This document shows, in pieces, positions 8,433-18,207 of a stretch of DNA of 64,000 bases. The stretch comes from Pseudomonas fluorescens (GTDB lineage: Bacteria; Pseudomonadota; Gammaproteobacteria; Pseudomonadales; Pseudomonadaceae). The stretch spans positions 62,001-126,000 of the forward strand of contig NZ_VCNJ01000017.1 in the NCBI RefSeq assembly GCF_005938625.1, given 5' to 3'. The stretch's first letter is position 1, and the number at the start of each line of letters is the position of its first letter. The position numbers were made by a program, and so were the translations under genes. The notes beneath the pieces are model-generated. The model saw only the letters and a list, made by a program, of their open reading frames with translations, did not search any database and was not told the DNA's origin.

Positions 8433-9905
8433 ATGGCTGTCAACACCGATCGTGCAAGCAACAAACCGTTGATCGAAAGGCGTTCGATTGACTACATCCC
8501 GGAAGCGGAAAGACACGGTCGTCTGTTTAGCCAATTCACCCTGTGGATGGGTGCCAACCTGCAAATCACCGCGATCGTCACCGGGGCCTTGGCCGTGGTG
8601 CTCGGCGGTGATGTGTTCTGGTCGTTGATCGGTCTGTTGATCGGTCAACTGCTCGGTGGCGGGGTGATGGCGCTGCATGCTGCGCAAGGGCCGAAGCTTG
8701 GCTTGCCGCAGATGATCTCCAGTCGCGTGCAGTTCGGCGTTTATGGCGCGGCGATCCCGATCGTTTTGGTGTGCCTGATGTACCTGGGTTTCACCGCGAC
8801 GGGTACGGTGCTTTCCGGCCAGGCGCTGGGCCAGTTGTTTGGCGTTAGCGACACCGTCGGCATTCTGCTTTTCGCCAGTGTCATCGTGGTGGTCACGGTG
8901 CTCGGTTATCGGGTGATCCACTGGATCGGCCGTGTCGCCAGTGTCATCGGCGTGATCGCTTTCGTTTATCTGTTCAGCCGTCTGATCAGTCAGGTAGACG
9001 TTGGCGCACTGTTGCAAATCCGTCACTTCAGCTGGAGCAGTTTCCTGCTCGCGGTATCGCTTGCCGCGTCCTGGCAGATCGCTTTCGGCCCTTACGTGGC
9101 TGACTATTCCCGTTACCTGCCGAGCAAGACCTCGGCGGTAAAAACCTTCTTCGCCGCCGGTGCCGGTTCGGTGGTCGGCGCGCAAGTGGCGATGGTTCTT
9201 GGCGTGTTCGCCGCGGCTTCGGCCAACGGCCAGTTCGCCGGTCACGAAGTTGCCTACATCGTCGGTCTGGGTGGCACCGGTGCTACTGCTGCGCTGCTGT
9301 ACTTCAGCATCGCATTCGGCAAGGTGACCATCTCGACGCTGAACTCCTACGGCAGCTTCATGTGCATCGCGACCATCATCAGTGGTTTCAAGGGGCACCT
9401 GACCGTTACGCGTATGCAGCGTCTGGTGTTCGTGCTGGTGATCGTTGGCGCAGCGACCTTGATTGCATTGCTCGGTCAGCACTCGTTCCTCGGTGCGTTC
9501 AAGTCTTTCATCCTGTTCCTGCTCGCGTTCTTCACGCCTTGGAGCGCGATCAACCTGGTCGACTACTACTGCATCACCCGCGAGCGCTACGACGTGCCGG
9601 CGCTGGCCGATCCGAACGGTCGCTACGGTCGCTGGAACATGCTCGGTATCAGCGTTTATGTGTTCGGTGTGCTGGTGCAGCTGCCGTTCATCTCCACCAA
9701 GTTCTACACCGGCCCGCTGGTGGCGGCCCTCGGTGATGTGGATATTTCCTGGATCATCGGTCTGGTGCTGCCGGCCGTCGTCTACTACGTGTGCGCGAAA
9801 AAATGGCACAGCGCGGTACCCGATCAACTGATTCTGCCGGTCGAGCAGAACAGCGTTGTACAACCTAAAACAAGCGGGGCCGGACGCGCTGCGGCGCAGG
9901 CCTGA
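8433..9905 (+). CDS. NCS1-family permease, probable urocanate transporter (HutTu/CodB-like)
   Basis: A 490-residue polytopic membrane protein with about 12 hydrophobic segments, related to cytosine/purine (NCS1) permeases. The gene at this position in P. fluorescens hut loci has been described as a urocanate transporter, so that is the likely substrate here. The sequence alone supports only the NCS1 family call. It lies between hutU and hutX, which places it in the hut regulon. The annotated length fits the family. Confidence 0.88.
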   Translation: MAVNTDRASNKPLIERRSIDYIPEAERHGRLFSQFTLWMGANLQITAIVTGALAVVLGGDVFWSLIGLLIGQLLGGGVMALHAAQGPKLGLPQMISSRVQFGVYGAAIPIVLVCLMYLGFTATGTVLSGQALGQLFGVSDTVGILLFASVIVVVTVLGYRVIHWIGRVASVIGVIAFVYLFSRLISQVDVGALLQIRHFSWSSFLLAVSLAASWQIAFGPYVADYSRYLPSKTSAVKTFFAAGAGSVVGAQVAMVLGVFAAASANGQFAGHEVAYIVGLGGTGATAALLYFSIAFGKVTISTLNSYGSFMCIATIISGFKGHLTVTRMQRLVFVLVIVGAATLIALLGQHSFLGAFKSFILFLLAFFTPWSAINLVDYYCITRERYDVPALADPNGRYGRWNMLGISVYVFGVLVQLPFISTKFYTGPLVAALGDVDISWIIGLVLPAVVYYVCAKKWHSAVPDQLILPVEQNSVVQPKTSGAGRAAAQA

Positions 9906-9974
9906 TTGGACGTGGACAGGGCTGGATGCCTCTTGACTGCCGTAAGCCAATTCATGATTAGGAGCGTCACAACA

Positions 9975-10943
9975 ATGAAATCGAACAAGACCCTGCTGAC
10001 CACATTGCTGTCCATGGGCCTGTTGGCCAGTGCCGGTGCGACCCATGCCGCCGGCTGGTGCGAATCGGGCAAACCGGTGAAATTCGCCGGGCTGAACTGG
10101 GAAAGCGGCATGCTCCTGACCGACGTCCTGCAAGTGGTGCTGGAGAAAGGTTACGACTGCAAGACCGACAGCCTGCCGGGCAACTCCATCACCATGGAAA
10201 ACGCCCTGAGCAGCAACGATATTCAAGTGTTCGCCGAAGAGTGGGTCGGCCGCAGCGAGGTCTGGAACAAGGCCGAGAAGGCCGGCAAGGTCGTCGGTGT
10301 CGGCGCTCCGGTAGTGGGCGCGGTGGAAGGCTGGTACGTGCCGCGCTACGTGATCGAAGGCGACGCCAAGCGCAAGCTCGAACCCAAAGCCCCTGACCTG
10401 AAAAACATCGCTGACCTGGGCAAATACGCCGCCGTGTTCAAGGACGCCGAAGAGCCGTCCAAGGGCCGTTTCTACAATTGCCCGGCCGGCTGGACTTGTG
10501 AACTCGACAACAGCGAAATGCTGAAAAGCTACGGTCTGGAAAGCAGCTACACCAACTTCCGTCCGGGGACAGGCCCGGCGCTGGATGCGGCGGTGCTGTC
10601 GAGCTACAAGCGTGGCGAGCCGATCCTGTTCTACTACTGGTCGCCAACCCCGCTGATGGGCCAGGTTGACCTGGTCAAACTCGAAGAAAAACCCGGCGTC
10701 GACAAGTCCGTGAGCATCAAGGTTGGCCTGTCCAAGACCTTCCACGAACAGGCACCGGAACTGGTCGCCGTGCTGGAAAAGGTCAACCTGCCGATCGACC
10801 TGCTGAACCAGAACCTGGGCCGCATGGCCAAGGAACGTATCGAGTCGCCAAAACTGGCGAAAATCTTCCTCAAGGAACATCCTGAGGTCTGGCATGCGTG
10901 GGTCAGTGACGACGCAGCCAAGAAAATCGACGCGGCGCTGTAG
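9975..10943 (+). CDS. hutX: ABC transporter substrate-binding protein, glycine-betaine/histidine type (HutX)
   Basis: A 322-residue periplasmic binding protein of the ProX/OpuAC class. The Sec signal is residues 1-26 (cleavage after THA-A), and the mature protein contains LNWESGMLLTDVLQVVLEKG, typical of this class. In the hut cluster it should bind histidine or another imidazole compound. I chose the ATG at 9975 because it begins a clean signal peptide and is preceded by TTAGGAGCG; the frame stays open to 9906 without a ribosome site. The permease and ATPase follow. Confidence 0.9.
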   Translation: MKSNKTLLTTLLSMGLLASAGATHAAGWCESGKPVKFAGLNWESGMLLTDVLQVVLEKGYDCKTDSLPGNSITMENALSSNDIQVFAEEWVGRSEVWNKAEKAGKVVGVGAPVVGAVEGWYVPRYVIEGDAKRKLEPKAPDLKNIADLGKYAAVFKDAEEPSKGRFYNCPAGWTCELDNSEMLKSYGLESSYTNFRPGTGPALDAAVLSSYKRGEPILFYYWSPTPLMGQVDLVKLEEKPGVDKSVSIKVGLSKTFHEQAPELVAVLEKVNLPIDLLNQNLGRMAKERIESPKLAKIFLKEHPEVWHAWVSDDAAKKIDAAL

Positions 10944-11026
10944 GTCGATACCTCCCGGCCAACCGAGAGGCAGGCCGGGAGATATGCCGTAAACGCTTGA
11001 TTGAGATTTCTGATTGAGAGCCGCTT

Positions 11027-11878
11027 ATGTTTCCCGAGAGCTTTACCTTTTCCATCGCCGACTGGGTCAACGGTTGGGTCGATTCGCTGGTCACCAACTA
11101 CGGTGATGTGTTCCGCCATATCTCCGACACGCTGCTGTGGGCCATCGTCAACCTTGAAGGCCTGCTGCGCGCAGCGCCGTGGTGGCTGATGCTGGCGATC
11201 GTTGGTGTGGTTGCCTGGCACGCCACGCGCAAAGTCGTGACCACGGCGGTCATCGTCGGTCTGCTGTTCCTCGTCGGTGCCGTTGGCCTGTGGGACAAAC
11301 TCATGCAGACGCTGGCGCTGATGATGGTCGCTACGATCATTTCGGTGTTGATCGGCATTCCGCTGGGGATTCTCTCGGCGCGCAGCAATCGCCTGCGTTC
11401 GGTGCTGATGCCGCTGCTCGACATCATGCAAACCATGCCAAGTTTCGTGTACCTGATCCCGGTGCTGATGCTGTTCGGTCTCGGCAAGGTGCCGGCGATT
11501 TTCGCCACCGTTATCTATGCCGCGCCGCCGCTGATTCGCCTGACCGATCTGGGCATCCGTCAGGTTGACGGCGAAGTGATGGAAGCCATCAATGCGTTCG
11601 GCGCCAACCGCTGGCAGCAACTGTTCGGCGTGCAATTGCCGCTGGCCCTGCCGAGCATCATGGCCGGGATCAACCAGACCACCATGATGGCCCTGTCGAT
11701 GGTGGTGATCGCCTCGATGATCGGCGCCCGTGGTCTGGGCGAAGATGTGCTGGTGGGGATTCAGACCCTCAACGTCGGACGTGGTCTTGAGGCCGGTCTG
11801 GCGATCGTGATTCTCGCAGTGGTCATCGACCGCATTACTCAGGCGTACGGTCGGCCACGGCATGAGGTGAGCAAATGA
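11027..11878 (+). CDS. hutW: ABC transporter permease (HutW)
   Basis: A 283-residue inner-membrane permease of the proline/glycine-betaine type with several transmembrane helices and an EAA-like loop (EVMEAINAFGANRWQQLFGV) that contacts the ATPase. It is downstream of the binding protein and overlaps hutV by four bases (ATGA). Together with hutX and hutV it should form the hut-linked uptake system for histidine. Confidence 0.92.
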   Translation: MFPESFTFSIADWVNGWVDSLVTNYGDVFRHISDTLLWAIVNLEGLLRAAPWWLMLAIVGVVAWHATRKVVTTAVIVGLLFLVGAVGLWDKLMQTLALMMVATIISVLIGIPLGILSARSNRLRSVLMPLLDIMQTMPSFVYLIPVLMLFGLGKVPAIFATVIYAAPPLIRLTDLGIRQVDGEVMEAINAFGANRWQQLFGVQLPLALPSIMAGINQTTMMALSMVVIASMIGARGLGEDVLVGIQTLNVGRGLEAGLAIVILAVVIDRITQAYGRPRHEVSK

Positions 11879-12705
11879 GCAACGCAACCGTGAGCAAGAT
11901 CGAAGTCAAAAACGTCTTCAAGATTTTCGGCAACCGTGCCAAGGACGCACTGGCCATGGTCGGCCAGGGCAAGACCAAGGATCAGGTGCTGAGCGAAACC
12001 GGTTGTGTGGTCGGCGTCAACGACCTGTCGCTGAGCATCGGCACCGGCGAGATCTTCGTGATCATGGGCCTGTCCGGTTCCGGCAAATCGACGCTGGTGC
12101 GGCACTTCAATCGGCTGATCGACCCGACCAGCGGCGCGATCCTCGTCGACGGCGTGGACATCCTGCAATACGACATGGACGCCCTGCGCGAATTTCGCCG
12201 GCACAAGATCAGCATGGTGTTCCAGAGCTTCGGCCTGCTGCCGCACAAGAGCGTGCTCGACAACGTCGCCTACGGCCTGAAAGTCCGTGGCGAGAGCAAG
12301 CAAATGTGCTCGGAGCGCGCGCTGCACTGGATCAACACCGTGGGCCTCAAAGGCTACGAAAACAAATATCCGCACCAGCTCTCCGGCGGCATGCGTCAGC
12401 GCGTCGGCCTGGCCCGCGCTTTGGCGGCAGACACCGACATCATCCTCATGGATGAGGCGTTCAGCGCCTTGGATCCGCTGATCCGCGCGGAGATGCAGGA
12501 CCAGTTGCTGGAGCTGCAAAAGACTTTGCACAAGACCATCGTCTTCATCACCCACGACCTCGACGAGGCGGTGCGTATCGGCAACCGCATTGCGATTCTC
12601 AAGGATGGCCGGCTGATTCAGGTCGGCACGCCGCGCGAGATTCTGCATTCGCCGGCGGATGAGTATGTTGACCGGTTTGTGCAGCGGCGGGCGGCGGTGG
12701 TCTAA
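11875..12705 (+). CDS. hutV: ABC transporter ATP-binding protein (HutV)
   Basis: A 276-residue ATPase with Walker A (GLSGSGKST), the ABC signature (LSGGMRQRVGLARAL) and Walker B (IILMDEAFSALDP). It belongs to the ProV/OpuAA group but ends soon after the nucleotide-binding domain, without the CBS pair seen in osmotically gated ProV. That fits a nutrient importer rather than an osmoregulated one. It is translationally coupled to hutW and followed by a large family A palindrome. Confidence 0.93.
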   Translation: MSNATVSKIEVKNVFKIFGNRAKDALAMVGQGKTKDQVLSETGCVVGVNDLSLSIGTGEIFVIMGLSGSGKSTLVRHFNRLIDPTSGAILVDGVDILQYDMDALREFRRHKISMVFQSFGLLPHKSVLDNVAYGLKVRGESKQMCSERALHWINTVGLKGYENKYPHQLSGGMRQRVGLARALAADTDIILMDEAFSALDPLIRAEMQDQLLELQKTLHKTIVFITHDLDEAVRIGNRIAILKDGRLIQVGTPREILHSPADEYVDRFVQRRAAVV

Positions 12706-12720
12706 CAGACTTGCGGTGAG

Positions 12721-12808
12721 GCTGCCGGCCCCTTCGCGAGCAAGCTCGCTCCCACAGGAGACCGCATTCCAATGTGGGAGCGAGCTTGCTCGCGAAGGGG
12801 CCGGCAGA
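12721..12808. repeat. REP-type inverted repeat, family A copy 2 (long perfect arms)
   Basis: Arms of about 35 bases (GCTGCCGGCCCCTTCGCGAG onward) pair almost perfectly across a 16-base spacer. It lies between hutV and hutH1 and could terminate or stabilise the hutXWV transcript. Confidence 0.88.
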
Positions 12809-12838
12809 GCTGCATCAATATTACGGTTGAGGTTTTAG

Positions 12839-14362
12839 ATGTCCCAGGCTGAAAAAATCGTTATCACCGGCGCCCCTCTGCGTTGGCAGGACTTGGTCGC
12901 CGTTGCCCGTCATGGCGCGCTTCTGGAACTGTCCAGCGACACCTGGGCGCGCATCGAAAACGCCCAAGGCATCGTCCAGCGCATCGTCGCAAGCGGCGAG
13001 CGCGCCTATGGCGTCAACACCGGTCTGGGCGGTTTGTCCAACGTCTCGCTGCAAGACGAACAACTCAGCCAGCTCTCGCGCAACACCTTGCTCAGCCACG
13101 CCTGCGGCGTCGGCCCGGTCCTTGCCGACGAGCAGACCCGCGCGATCATCTGCGCCGCCATTCACAACTACAGCCACGGCAAATCCGGCATTCACCGGCG
13201 CGTTGTCGAAGCGCTGCTGGCGCTGCTCAATCGCGGAATTACCCCGCAAGTGCCGTCGCAAGGCTCGGTCGGTTACCTGACCCACATGGCGCACATCGGC
13301 ATCGCGTTGCTCGGCGTCGGTAATGTCAGCTATCGCGGGCAGATCACCTCGGCGCAACAGGCGTTGGCCGAAGAAGGTCTGCAAGCGGTGCAACTCGGCG
13401 CGAAGGACGGTTTGTGCCTGGTCAACGGCACGCCGTGCATGACCGGCCTCAGCTGTCTGGCGATTGCCGATGCGACGCGTCTGGTGCAGTGGGCCGACGT
13501 CATCGGCGCCATGAGCTTCGAAGCCCAGCGCGGCCAGATCGATGCGTTCGATGCCGAGATCATCGCGCTGAAACCGCATCCGGGCATGCAGCAGGTCGGC
13601 ATCAATCTGCGCGCGTTGCTCGATGGCAGTGAAGTGATTGCGTCGAGCAAGGGCATTCGTACTCAGGATGCGCTGAGCATTCGTTCGATTCCGCAGGTGC
13701 ACGGCGCCGCTCGCGATCAACTGCAACATGCGATCAAACAAGTCGAGGCCGAACTCAATGGCTGCACCGACAACCCGCTGTTGCTCGGCACGCCGGACAA
13801 CTTCCGCGTCATGTCGCAAGCCAACCCGCACGGCCAGTCGGTGGCAATGGCAGCCGATCTGCTGGCGATTGCCATGGCCGAAATCGGCTCGATTGCCGAG
13901 CGTCGCCTCGACCGTTTGGTGAACCCGCACGTCAGCGGTCTGCCGGCGTTTCTGGTGGCCAATCCCGGGGTGAACTCGGGGATGATGATCGTCCAATACG
14001 TCGCCGCGTCGCTGTGTGCGGAAAACCGCCAATTGGCGCAACCGGCGGTGCTCGACAACTACATCACTTCGGGCCTGCAGGAAGACCACTTGAGCATGGG
14101 CACCAACGCTGCGCTCAAGCTGCATCGCGCGCTGGAAAACTGCACGCAAATCCTCGCCATCGAGTATCTGCTGGCGGCGCAGGCGTTTGAATTTCTCAAG
14201 GAGCAGCGCTTCGGCGCGGGCACTGATCGCGCGTGGCGACTGCTGCGCGGAACGGTTCCGGCCTACGATCAGGATCGCTGGCTGGCGCCGGACATCGCTG
14301 CCGCTGCGAGCGTGTTGAAAAACACGAATCTGCCGCACAACGTTTTACCGAATTTGCACTGA
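12839..14362 (+). CDS. hutH1: Histidase-family protein HutH1 lacking the MIO triad
   Basis: A 507-residue member of the histidine/aromatic ammonia-lyase fold, intact from end to end. In HutH2 the segment GSVG is followed by [11 protein letters not shown]; here GSVG (142-145) is followed directly by YLTHMAHI, so exactly the three residues that cyclise into the MIO electrophile are absent. The residue matching catalytic Tyr280 is Leu279, and that matching Phe329 is Pro330. Tyr57, the NGT loop, Arg282 and Glu415 are kept. Canonical lyase activity is therefore unlikely; a structural, regulatory or different catalytic role is inference. The start ATG follows GGTTGAGGTTTTAG. The gene lies 116 bases before true hutH2. 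Confidence 0.9.
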   Translation: MSQAEKIVITGAPLRWQDLVAVARHGALLELSSDTWARIENAQGIVQRIVASGERAYGVNTGLGGLSNVSLQDEQLSQLSRNTLLSHACGVGPVLADEQTRAIICAAIHNYSHGKSGIHRRVVEALLALLNRGITPQVPSQGSVGYLTHMAHIGIALLGVGNVSYRGQITSAQQALAEEGLQAVQLGAKDGLCLVNGTPCMTGLSCLAIADATRLVQWADVIGAMSFEAQRGQIDAFDAEIIALKPHPGMQQVGINLRALLDGSEVIASSKGIRTQDALSIRSIPQVHGAARDQLQHAIKQVEAELNGCTDNPLLLGTPDNFRVMSQANPHGQSVAMAADLLAIAMAEIGSIAERRLDRLVNPHVSGLPAFLVANPGVNSGMMIVQYVAASLCAENRQLAQPAVLDNYITSGLQEDHLSMGTNAALKLHRALENCTQILAIEYLLAAQAFEFLKEQRFGAGTDRAWRLLRGTVPAYDQDRWLAPDIAAAASVLKNTNLPHNVLPNLH

Positions 14363-14450
14363 CCAATACCCACGCCAGCGTGCCAAGGCGCGACTCCCCA
14401 AAAGGCGAGACGCGACGGACAACGGACATCTCCGGAGCGTCTGGCGAGTT

Positions 14451-14458
14451 AATAACAA
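14451..14458 (+). promoter_or_regulatory. Possible Crc/Hfq A-rich motif before hutH2
   Basis: AATAACAA fits the AANAANAA pattern recognised by Hfq/Crc on catabolic mRNAs. It lies 28 bases upstream of the hutH2 ATG, a little further than typical sites that overlap the ribosome site, so this is tentative. Confidence 0.35.
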
Positions 14459-14478
14459 ACTCTCAAAAGGAGCACAAA

Positions 14479-16011
14479 ATGACTGCGCTGAACCTGATTC
14501 CCGGCCAACTGAGCCTGGCCCAACTGCGTGACGTCTACCTCAACCCGGTCAAGCTGACACTCGACAACAGCGCATCGCAGCAGATCGAAGCCAGCGTCGC
14601 CTGTGTCGAGCAGATCCTCGCCGAGAATCGCACCGCGTACGGCATCAACACTGGTTTCGGCTTGCTCGCTTCGACGCGCATCGCCAGTGAAGACCTGGAA
14701 AACCTGCAGCGCTCGCTGGTGTTGTCCCACGCCGCCGGTGTTGGCGTGCCGATCAGCGATGAGTTGGTGCGTCTGGTCATGGTGCTCAAGGTCAACAGCC
14801 TCAGCCGTGGTTTCTCCGGCATCCGCCGCGTGGTGATTGATGCGCTGATCGCGCTGATCAACGCCGAGGTTTATCCGCACATTCCGCTGAAAGGTTCGGT
14901 GGGCGCTTCGGGCGACCTGGCACCGTTGGCGCACATGTCGCTGGTGCTGCTGGGCGAAGGCAAGGCGCGTTACAAGGGCGAGTGGATGGAAGCTACTGAA
15001 GCTCTGAAAGTCGCCGGCCTGACGCCGCTGACTTTAGCGGCTAAAGAAGGTCTAGCGCTGCTCAACGGGACTCAGGTTTCCACCGCGTTCGCCCTGCGTG
15101 GTCTGTTTGAAGGTGAAGACTTGTTTGCCGGTGCTTTGGCGCTGGGCGGTCTGACGGTTGAAGCGGTATTGGGTTCGCGTTCGCCGTTCGATGCACGCAT
15201 TCATGCGGCGCGTGGCCAGAAGGGTCAGATCGATGCGGCTGCGGCTTATCGTGATCTGCTCGGTGAGCGCAGTGAAGTCTCCGATTCGCATCAGAATTGC
15301 GAGAAGGTTCAGGATCCTTACTCGCTGCGTTGCCAGCCGCAAGTCATGGGCGCTTGCCTGACGCAGTTCCGTCAGGCGGCTGAAGTGCTGGCCGTCGAAG
15401 CTAACGCTGTATCCGATAACCCGCTGGTCTTCGCCGCTGAAGGCGACGTGATTTCCGGCGGTAACTTCCACGCTGAACCAGTGGCCATGGCCGCTGACAA
15501 CATGGCGCTGGCCATCGCCGAAATCGGCTCGCTGAGCGAGCGCCGTATCTCGCTGATGATGGACAAGCACATGTCGCAACTGCCGCCGTTTCTGGTGGCC
15601 AATGGCGGCGTGAATTCCGGTTTCATGATCGCTCAGGTGACTGCAGCGGCGCTGGCCAGTGAGAACAAGGCGTTGTCCCATCCGCATTCGGTGGACAGTC
15701 TGCCGACCTCGGCCAACCAGGAAGACCACGTTTCCATGGCGCCTGCGGCTGGCAAGCGTTTGTGGGAAATGGCCGAAAACACCCGCGGGATTCTCGCGGT
15801 GGAATGGCTGGCGGCGGTGCAGGGGCTGGATCTGCGTAACGGCCTGAAGACCTCGGCGAAGCTGGAGCAGGCGCGGGCGATTCTGCGTAAGGAAGTGCCG
15901 TTCTACGAGAAGGACCGGTTCTTTGCGCCGGACATCAATGCGGCGACTGAACTGTTGGCTTCGCGGTGTTTGACTGAGCTGGTTTCGGCAAAGCTTTTGC
16001 CTAGCCTTTAA
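14479..16011 (+). CDS. hutH2: Histidine ammonia-lyase HutH2
   Basis: A 510-residue histidase that deaminates L-histidine to urocanate, the first step of the pathway. The MIO triad is Ala143-Ser144-Gly145 within [15 protein letters not shown]. The catalytic tyrosines (YGINTGFG; Tyr281 in [11 protein letters not shown]), Asn in LLNGTQVS, Phe330 and the QEDH glutamate are all present, so this should be the working enzyme of the locus. I chose the ATG at 14479 because AAAAGGAG lies just before it; the frame stays open to 14233, overlapping the end of hutH1 in another frame. It is followed by a family B repeat and hutI. Confidence 0.96.
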   Translation: MTALNLIPGQLSLAQLRDVYLNPVKLTLDNSASQQIEASVACVEQILAENRTAYGINTGFGLLASTRIASEDLENLQRSLVLSHAAGVGVPISDELVRLVMVLKVNSLSRGFSGIRRVVIDALIALINAEVYPHIPLKGSVGASGDLAPLAHMSLVLLGEGKARYKGEWMEATEALKVAGLTPLTLAAKEGLALLNGTQVSTAFALRGLFEGEDLFAGALALGGLTVEAVLGSRSPFDARIHAARGQKGQIDAAAAYRDLLGERSEVSDSHQNCEKVQDPYSLRCQPQVMGACLTQFRQAAEVLAVEANAVSDNPLVFAAEGDVISGGNFHAEPVAMAADNMALAIAEIGSLSERRISLMMDKHMSQLPPFLVANGGVNSGFMIAQVTAAALASENKALSHPHSVDSLPTSANQEDHVSMAPAAGKRLWEMAENTRGILAVEWLAAVQGLDLRNGLKTSAKLEQARAILRKEVPFYEKDRFFAPDINAATELLASRCLTELVSAKLLPSL

Positions 16012-16020
16012 CCCACCCAC

Positions 16021-16124
16021 TGATCGTTCCCACGCTCCGCGTGGGAATGCCTCAAGGGACGCTCCGCGTCCAGTGACGCGGAGCGTCACGGGCTGCATTC
16101 CCACGCAGAGCGTGGGAACGATCA
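16021..16124. repeat. Palindromic intergenic repeat, family B copy 2
   Basis: TGATCGTTCCCACGCTCCGC to GGGAACGATCA, with nested hairpins. It lies between hutH2 and hutI within the hut gene run. Confidence 0.85.
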
Positions 16125-16147
16125 CCAACCCCCAACGGAGGCCAACA

Positions 16148-17353
16148 GTGAAAACCCTCTGGCAACACTGCCACGTCGCAACCATGGCGCAAGGCGTCTA
16201 CTCGATCATCGAGGATGCGGCCATCGTGACGTCCGGTGCGCTCATCGAGTGGATCGGCCCGCGTAATCAACTGCCCTCCGGCGAATACCCGGCGGTCAAT
16301 GATCTGCAAGGCGCGTGGGTCACCCCCGGCCTGATCGACTGTCACACCCACACCGTGTTCGGCGGCAACCGCAGCGGCGAATTTGAAAAACGTCTGCAAG
16401 GCGTCAGCTATGCGGATATCGCCGCATCCGGTGGCGGCATCGCCAGCACCGTGCGCGCGACTCGCGAAGCCACTGAAGACGAGCTGTTCGCCAGCGCCGC
16501 CAAACGCCTGAAAAGCCTGATGCGCGATGGCGTGACCACGGTCGAAATGAAGTCCGGTTACGGTCTCGATCTGGTCAACGAACGCAAAATCCTCCGCGTC
16601 ATCCGTCGCCTGGAAAAACAGCTGCCGATCAGCGTGCGCAGCACCTGTCTGGCCGCCCACGCGCTGCCGCCGGAGTACAAGGATCGCGCCGACGATTACA
16701 TCGATCTGGTCTGCAACGAAATGCTCCCCGCGCTCGCCGCCGAAGGTCTGGTCGATGCCGTGGATGCGTTCTGCGAATACCTGGCCTTCTCGCCGGAGCA
16801 GGTCGAGCGCGTGTTTATCGCCGCGCAAAAACTCGATCTGCCGGTGAAGCTGCACGCCGAACAATTGTCCTCGCTGCACGGCTCCAGCCTCGCCGCGCGC
16901 TACAGGGCGTTGTCTGCCGATCATCTGGAGTTCATGGACGAGGCCGACGCCATCGCCATGGCCGAAGCCGATATCGTCGCCGTGCTGCTGCCGGGCGCGT
17001 TCTACTTTCTGCGCGAAACCCAGTTGCCGCCTATGGAAGCCCTGCGCAAGCACAAGGTGAAAATCGCCATCGCCAGCGACCTCAACCCCGGCACTTCGCC
17101 GGCGCTGTCGTTGCGGCTGATGCTGAACATGGCGTGCACCTGTTTCCGCATGACCCCGGAAGAAGCCCTGGCCGGCGCGACGATTCATGCTGCGCAAGCA
17201 CTGGGCATGGCCGACACGCACGGTTCGCTGGAAGTCGGCAAGGTCGCGGATTTCGTTGCCTGGCACATCGATCGTCCGGCGGATCTGGCCTATTGGCTCG
17301 GTGGTGATCTGGATAAACGCGTCGTCCGTCACGGCGTCGAATCAAGTCTGTAG
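16148..17353 (+). CDS. hutI: Imidazolonepropionase HutI
   Basis: A 401-residue amidohydrolase that opens imidazolone propionate to formiminoglutamate, the third step. Metal ligands are visible in [15 protein letters not shown] and in LHAEQLSS, with the catalytic aspartate in [12 protein letters not shown] place the start at the GTG at 16148, preceded by AACGGAGGCC, giving the family's usual length. The frame extends upstream to 16073, but that part is entirely repeat sequence. hutG begins 10 bases after the stop. Confidence 0.95.
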   Translation: MKTLWQHCHVATMAQGVYSIIEDAAIVTSGALIEWIGPRNQLPSGEYPAVNDLQGAWVTPGLIDCHTHTVFGGNRSGEFEKRLQGVSYADIAASGGGIASTVRATREATEDELFASAAKRLKSLMRDGVTTVEMKSGYGLDLVNERKILRVIRRLEKQLPISVRSTCLAAHALPPEYKDRADDYIDLVCNEMLPALAAEGLVDAVDAFCEYLAFSPEQVERVFIAAQKLDLPVKLHAEQLSSLHGSSLAARYRALSADHLEFMDEADAIAMAEADIVAVLLPGAFYFLRETQLPPMEALRKHKVKIAIASDLNPGTSPALSLRLMLNMACTCFRMTPEEALAGATIHAAQALGMADTHGSLEVGKVADFVAWHIDRPADLAYWLGGDLDKRVVRHGVESSL

Positions 17354-17363
17354 GAGAGCGGTT

Positions 17364-18167
17364 GTGGATAAGGTTCTGAACTTCAAACAAGGTCGCGTGC
17401 CGTTGCTGATCAGCATGCCCCACGCTGGCGTGCGCCTGACGCCGGCGGTGGACGCCGGGTTGATCGCGGACGCGAAAAGCCTGCCGGACACTGACTGGCA
17501 CATTCCGCAGCTGTACGACTTTGCCGAGGAACTGGGCGCGAGCACGTTGGCGGCTGAGTACTCGCGGTTTGTCATCGATCTGAATCGACCGTCCGACGAC
17601 AAACCGCTGTACGCCGGGGCGACCACCGGGCTGTACCCGGCGACGTTGTTCGATGGCATTCCGTTGTTCCGCGAAGGGCACGAGCCGTCGAAGGAAGAAC
17701 GCGCGACGTATCTGGAGCAGATCTGGACGCCGTATCACCGCACCCTACAAGAAGAGCTGGCGCGATTGAAGGCCGAGTTCGGTTACGCGTTGCTGTTCGA
17801 TGCGCACTCGATCCGTTCGATCATCCCGCACCTGTTCGACGGCAAGCTGCCGGACTTCAACCTCGGCACCTTCAACGGCGCCAGTTGTGATCCGCAACTG
17901 GCCAGTCAGCTCGAAGCAATCTGCGCCGGCCACAGCCACTACAGCCATGTGCTCAACGGCCGCTTCAAGGGTGGTCACATCACCCGGCATTACGGCAATC
18001 CGGCCGAGAACATCCACGCCGTGCAACTGGAGTTGTGCCAGAGCACCTACATGGAAGAGTTCGAACCGTTCCGCTATCGCGCCGACCTGGCCGAGCCGAC
18101 GCAAGCCGTCCTCAAGGAACTGCTACAAGGCTATCTGGCCTGGGCAAAGTCTCACTACACCGGCTGA
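17364..18167 (+). CDS. hutG: N-formylglutamate deformylase HutG
   Basis: A 267-residue amidohydrolase that releases formate and glutamate, the last step of the five-enzyme pathway. It opens with LLISMPHAGVRLTP and contains FDAHSIRSIIPHLFDG, both characteristic of the N-formylglutamate amidohydrolase family. The start is GTG at 17364, after TAGGAGAG, and the length is typical. It closes the hut run and is followed by a chimeric repeat. Confidence 0.95.
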   Translation: MDKVLNFKQGRVPLLISMPHAGVRLTPAVDAGLIADAKSLPDTDWHIPQLYDFAEELGASTLAAEYSRFVIDLNRPSDDKPLYAGATTGLYPATLFDGIPLFREGHEPSKEERATYLEQIWTPYHRTLQEELARLKAEFGYALLFDAHSIRSIIPHLFDGKLPDFNLGTFNGASCDPQLASQLEAICAGHSHYSHVLNGRFKGGHITRHYGNPAENIHAVQLELCQSTYMEEFEPFRYRADLAEPTQAVLKELLQGYLAWAKSHYTG

Positions 18168-18174
18168 TCCACCC

Positions 18175-18207
18175 CTGTAGGAGCTGCCGAAGGCTGCGAT
18201 CTTTTGA
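18175..18207 (+). repeat. Half REP element, family C copy 2
   Basis: Only the left arm, CTGTAGGAGCTGCCGAAGGC then TGCGATCTTTTGATC, is present. It runs straight into family B copy 3, sharing the TGATC bases. No right arm follows. Confidence 0.8.

Noticed and set aside
8409..10895. 828-codon minus-strand open frame across the permease and hutX
   Set aside because: Spans two well-recognised genes and a REP element on the other strand; the composition is typical of antisense shadow.
12839..14362. HutH1 as a simple pseudogene
   Set aside because: The frame is complete, the length is normal, and the lost residues are limited to the active-site triad and two catalytic positions.
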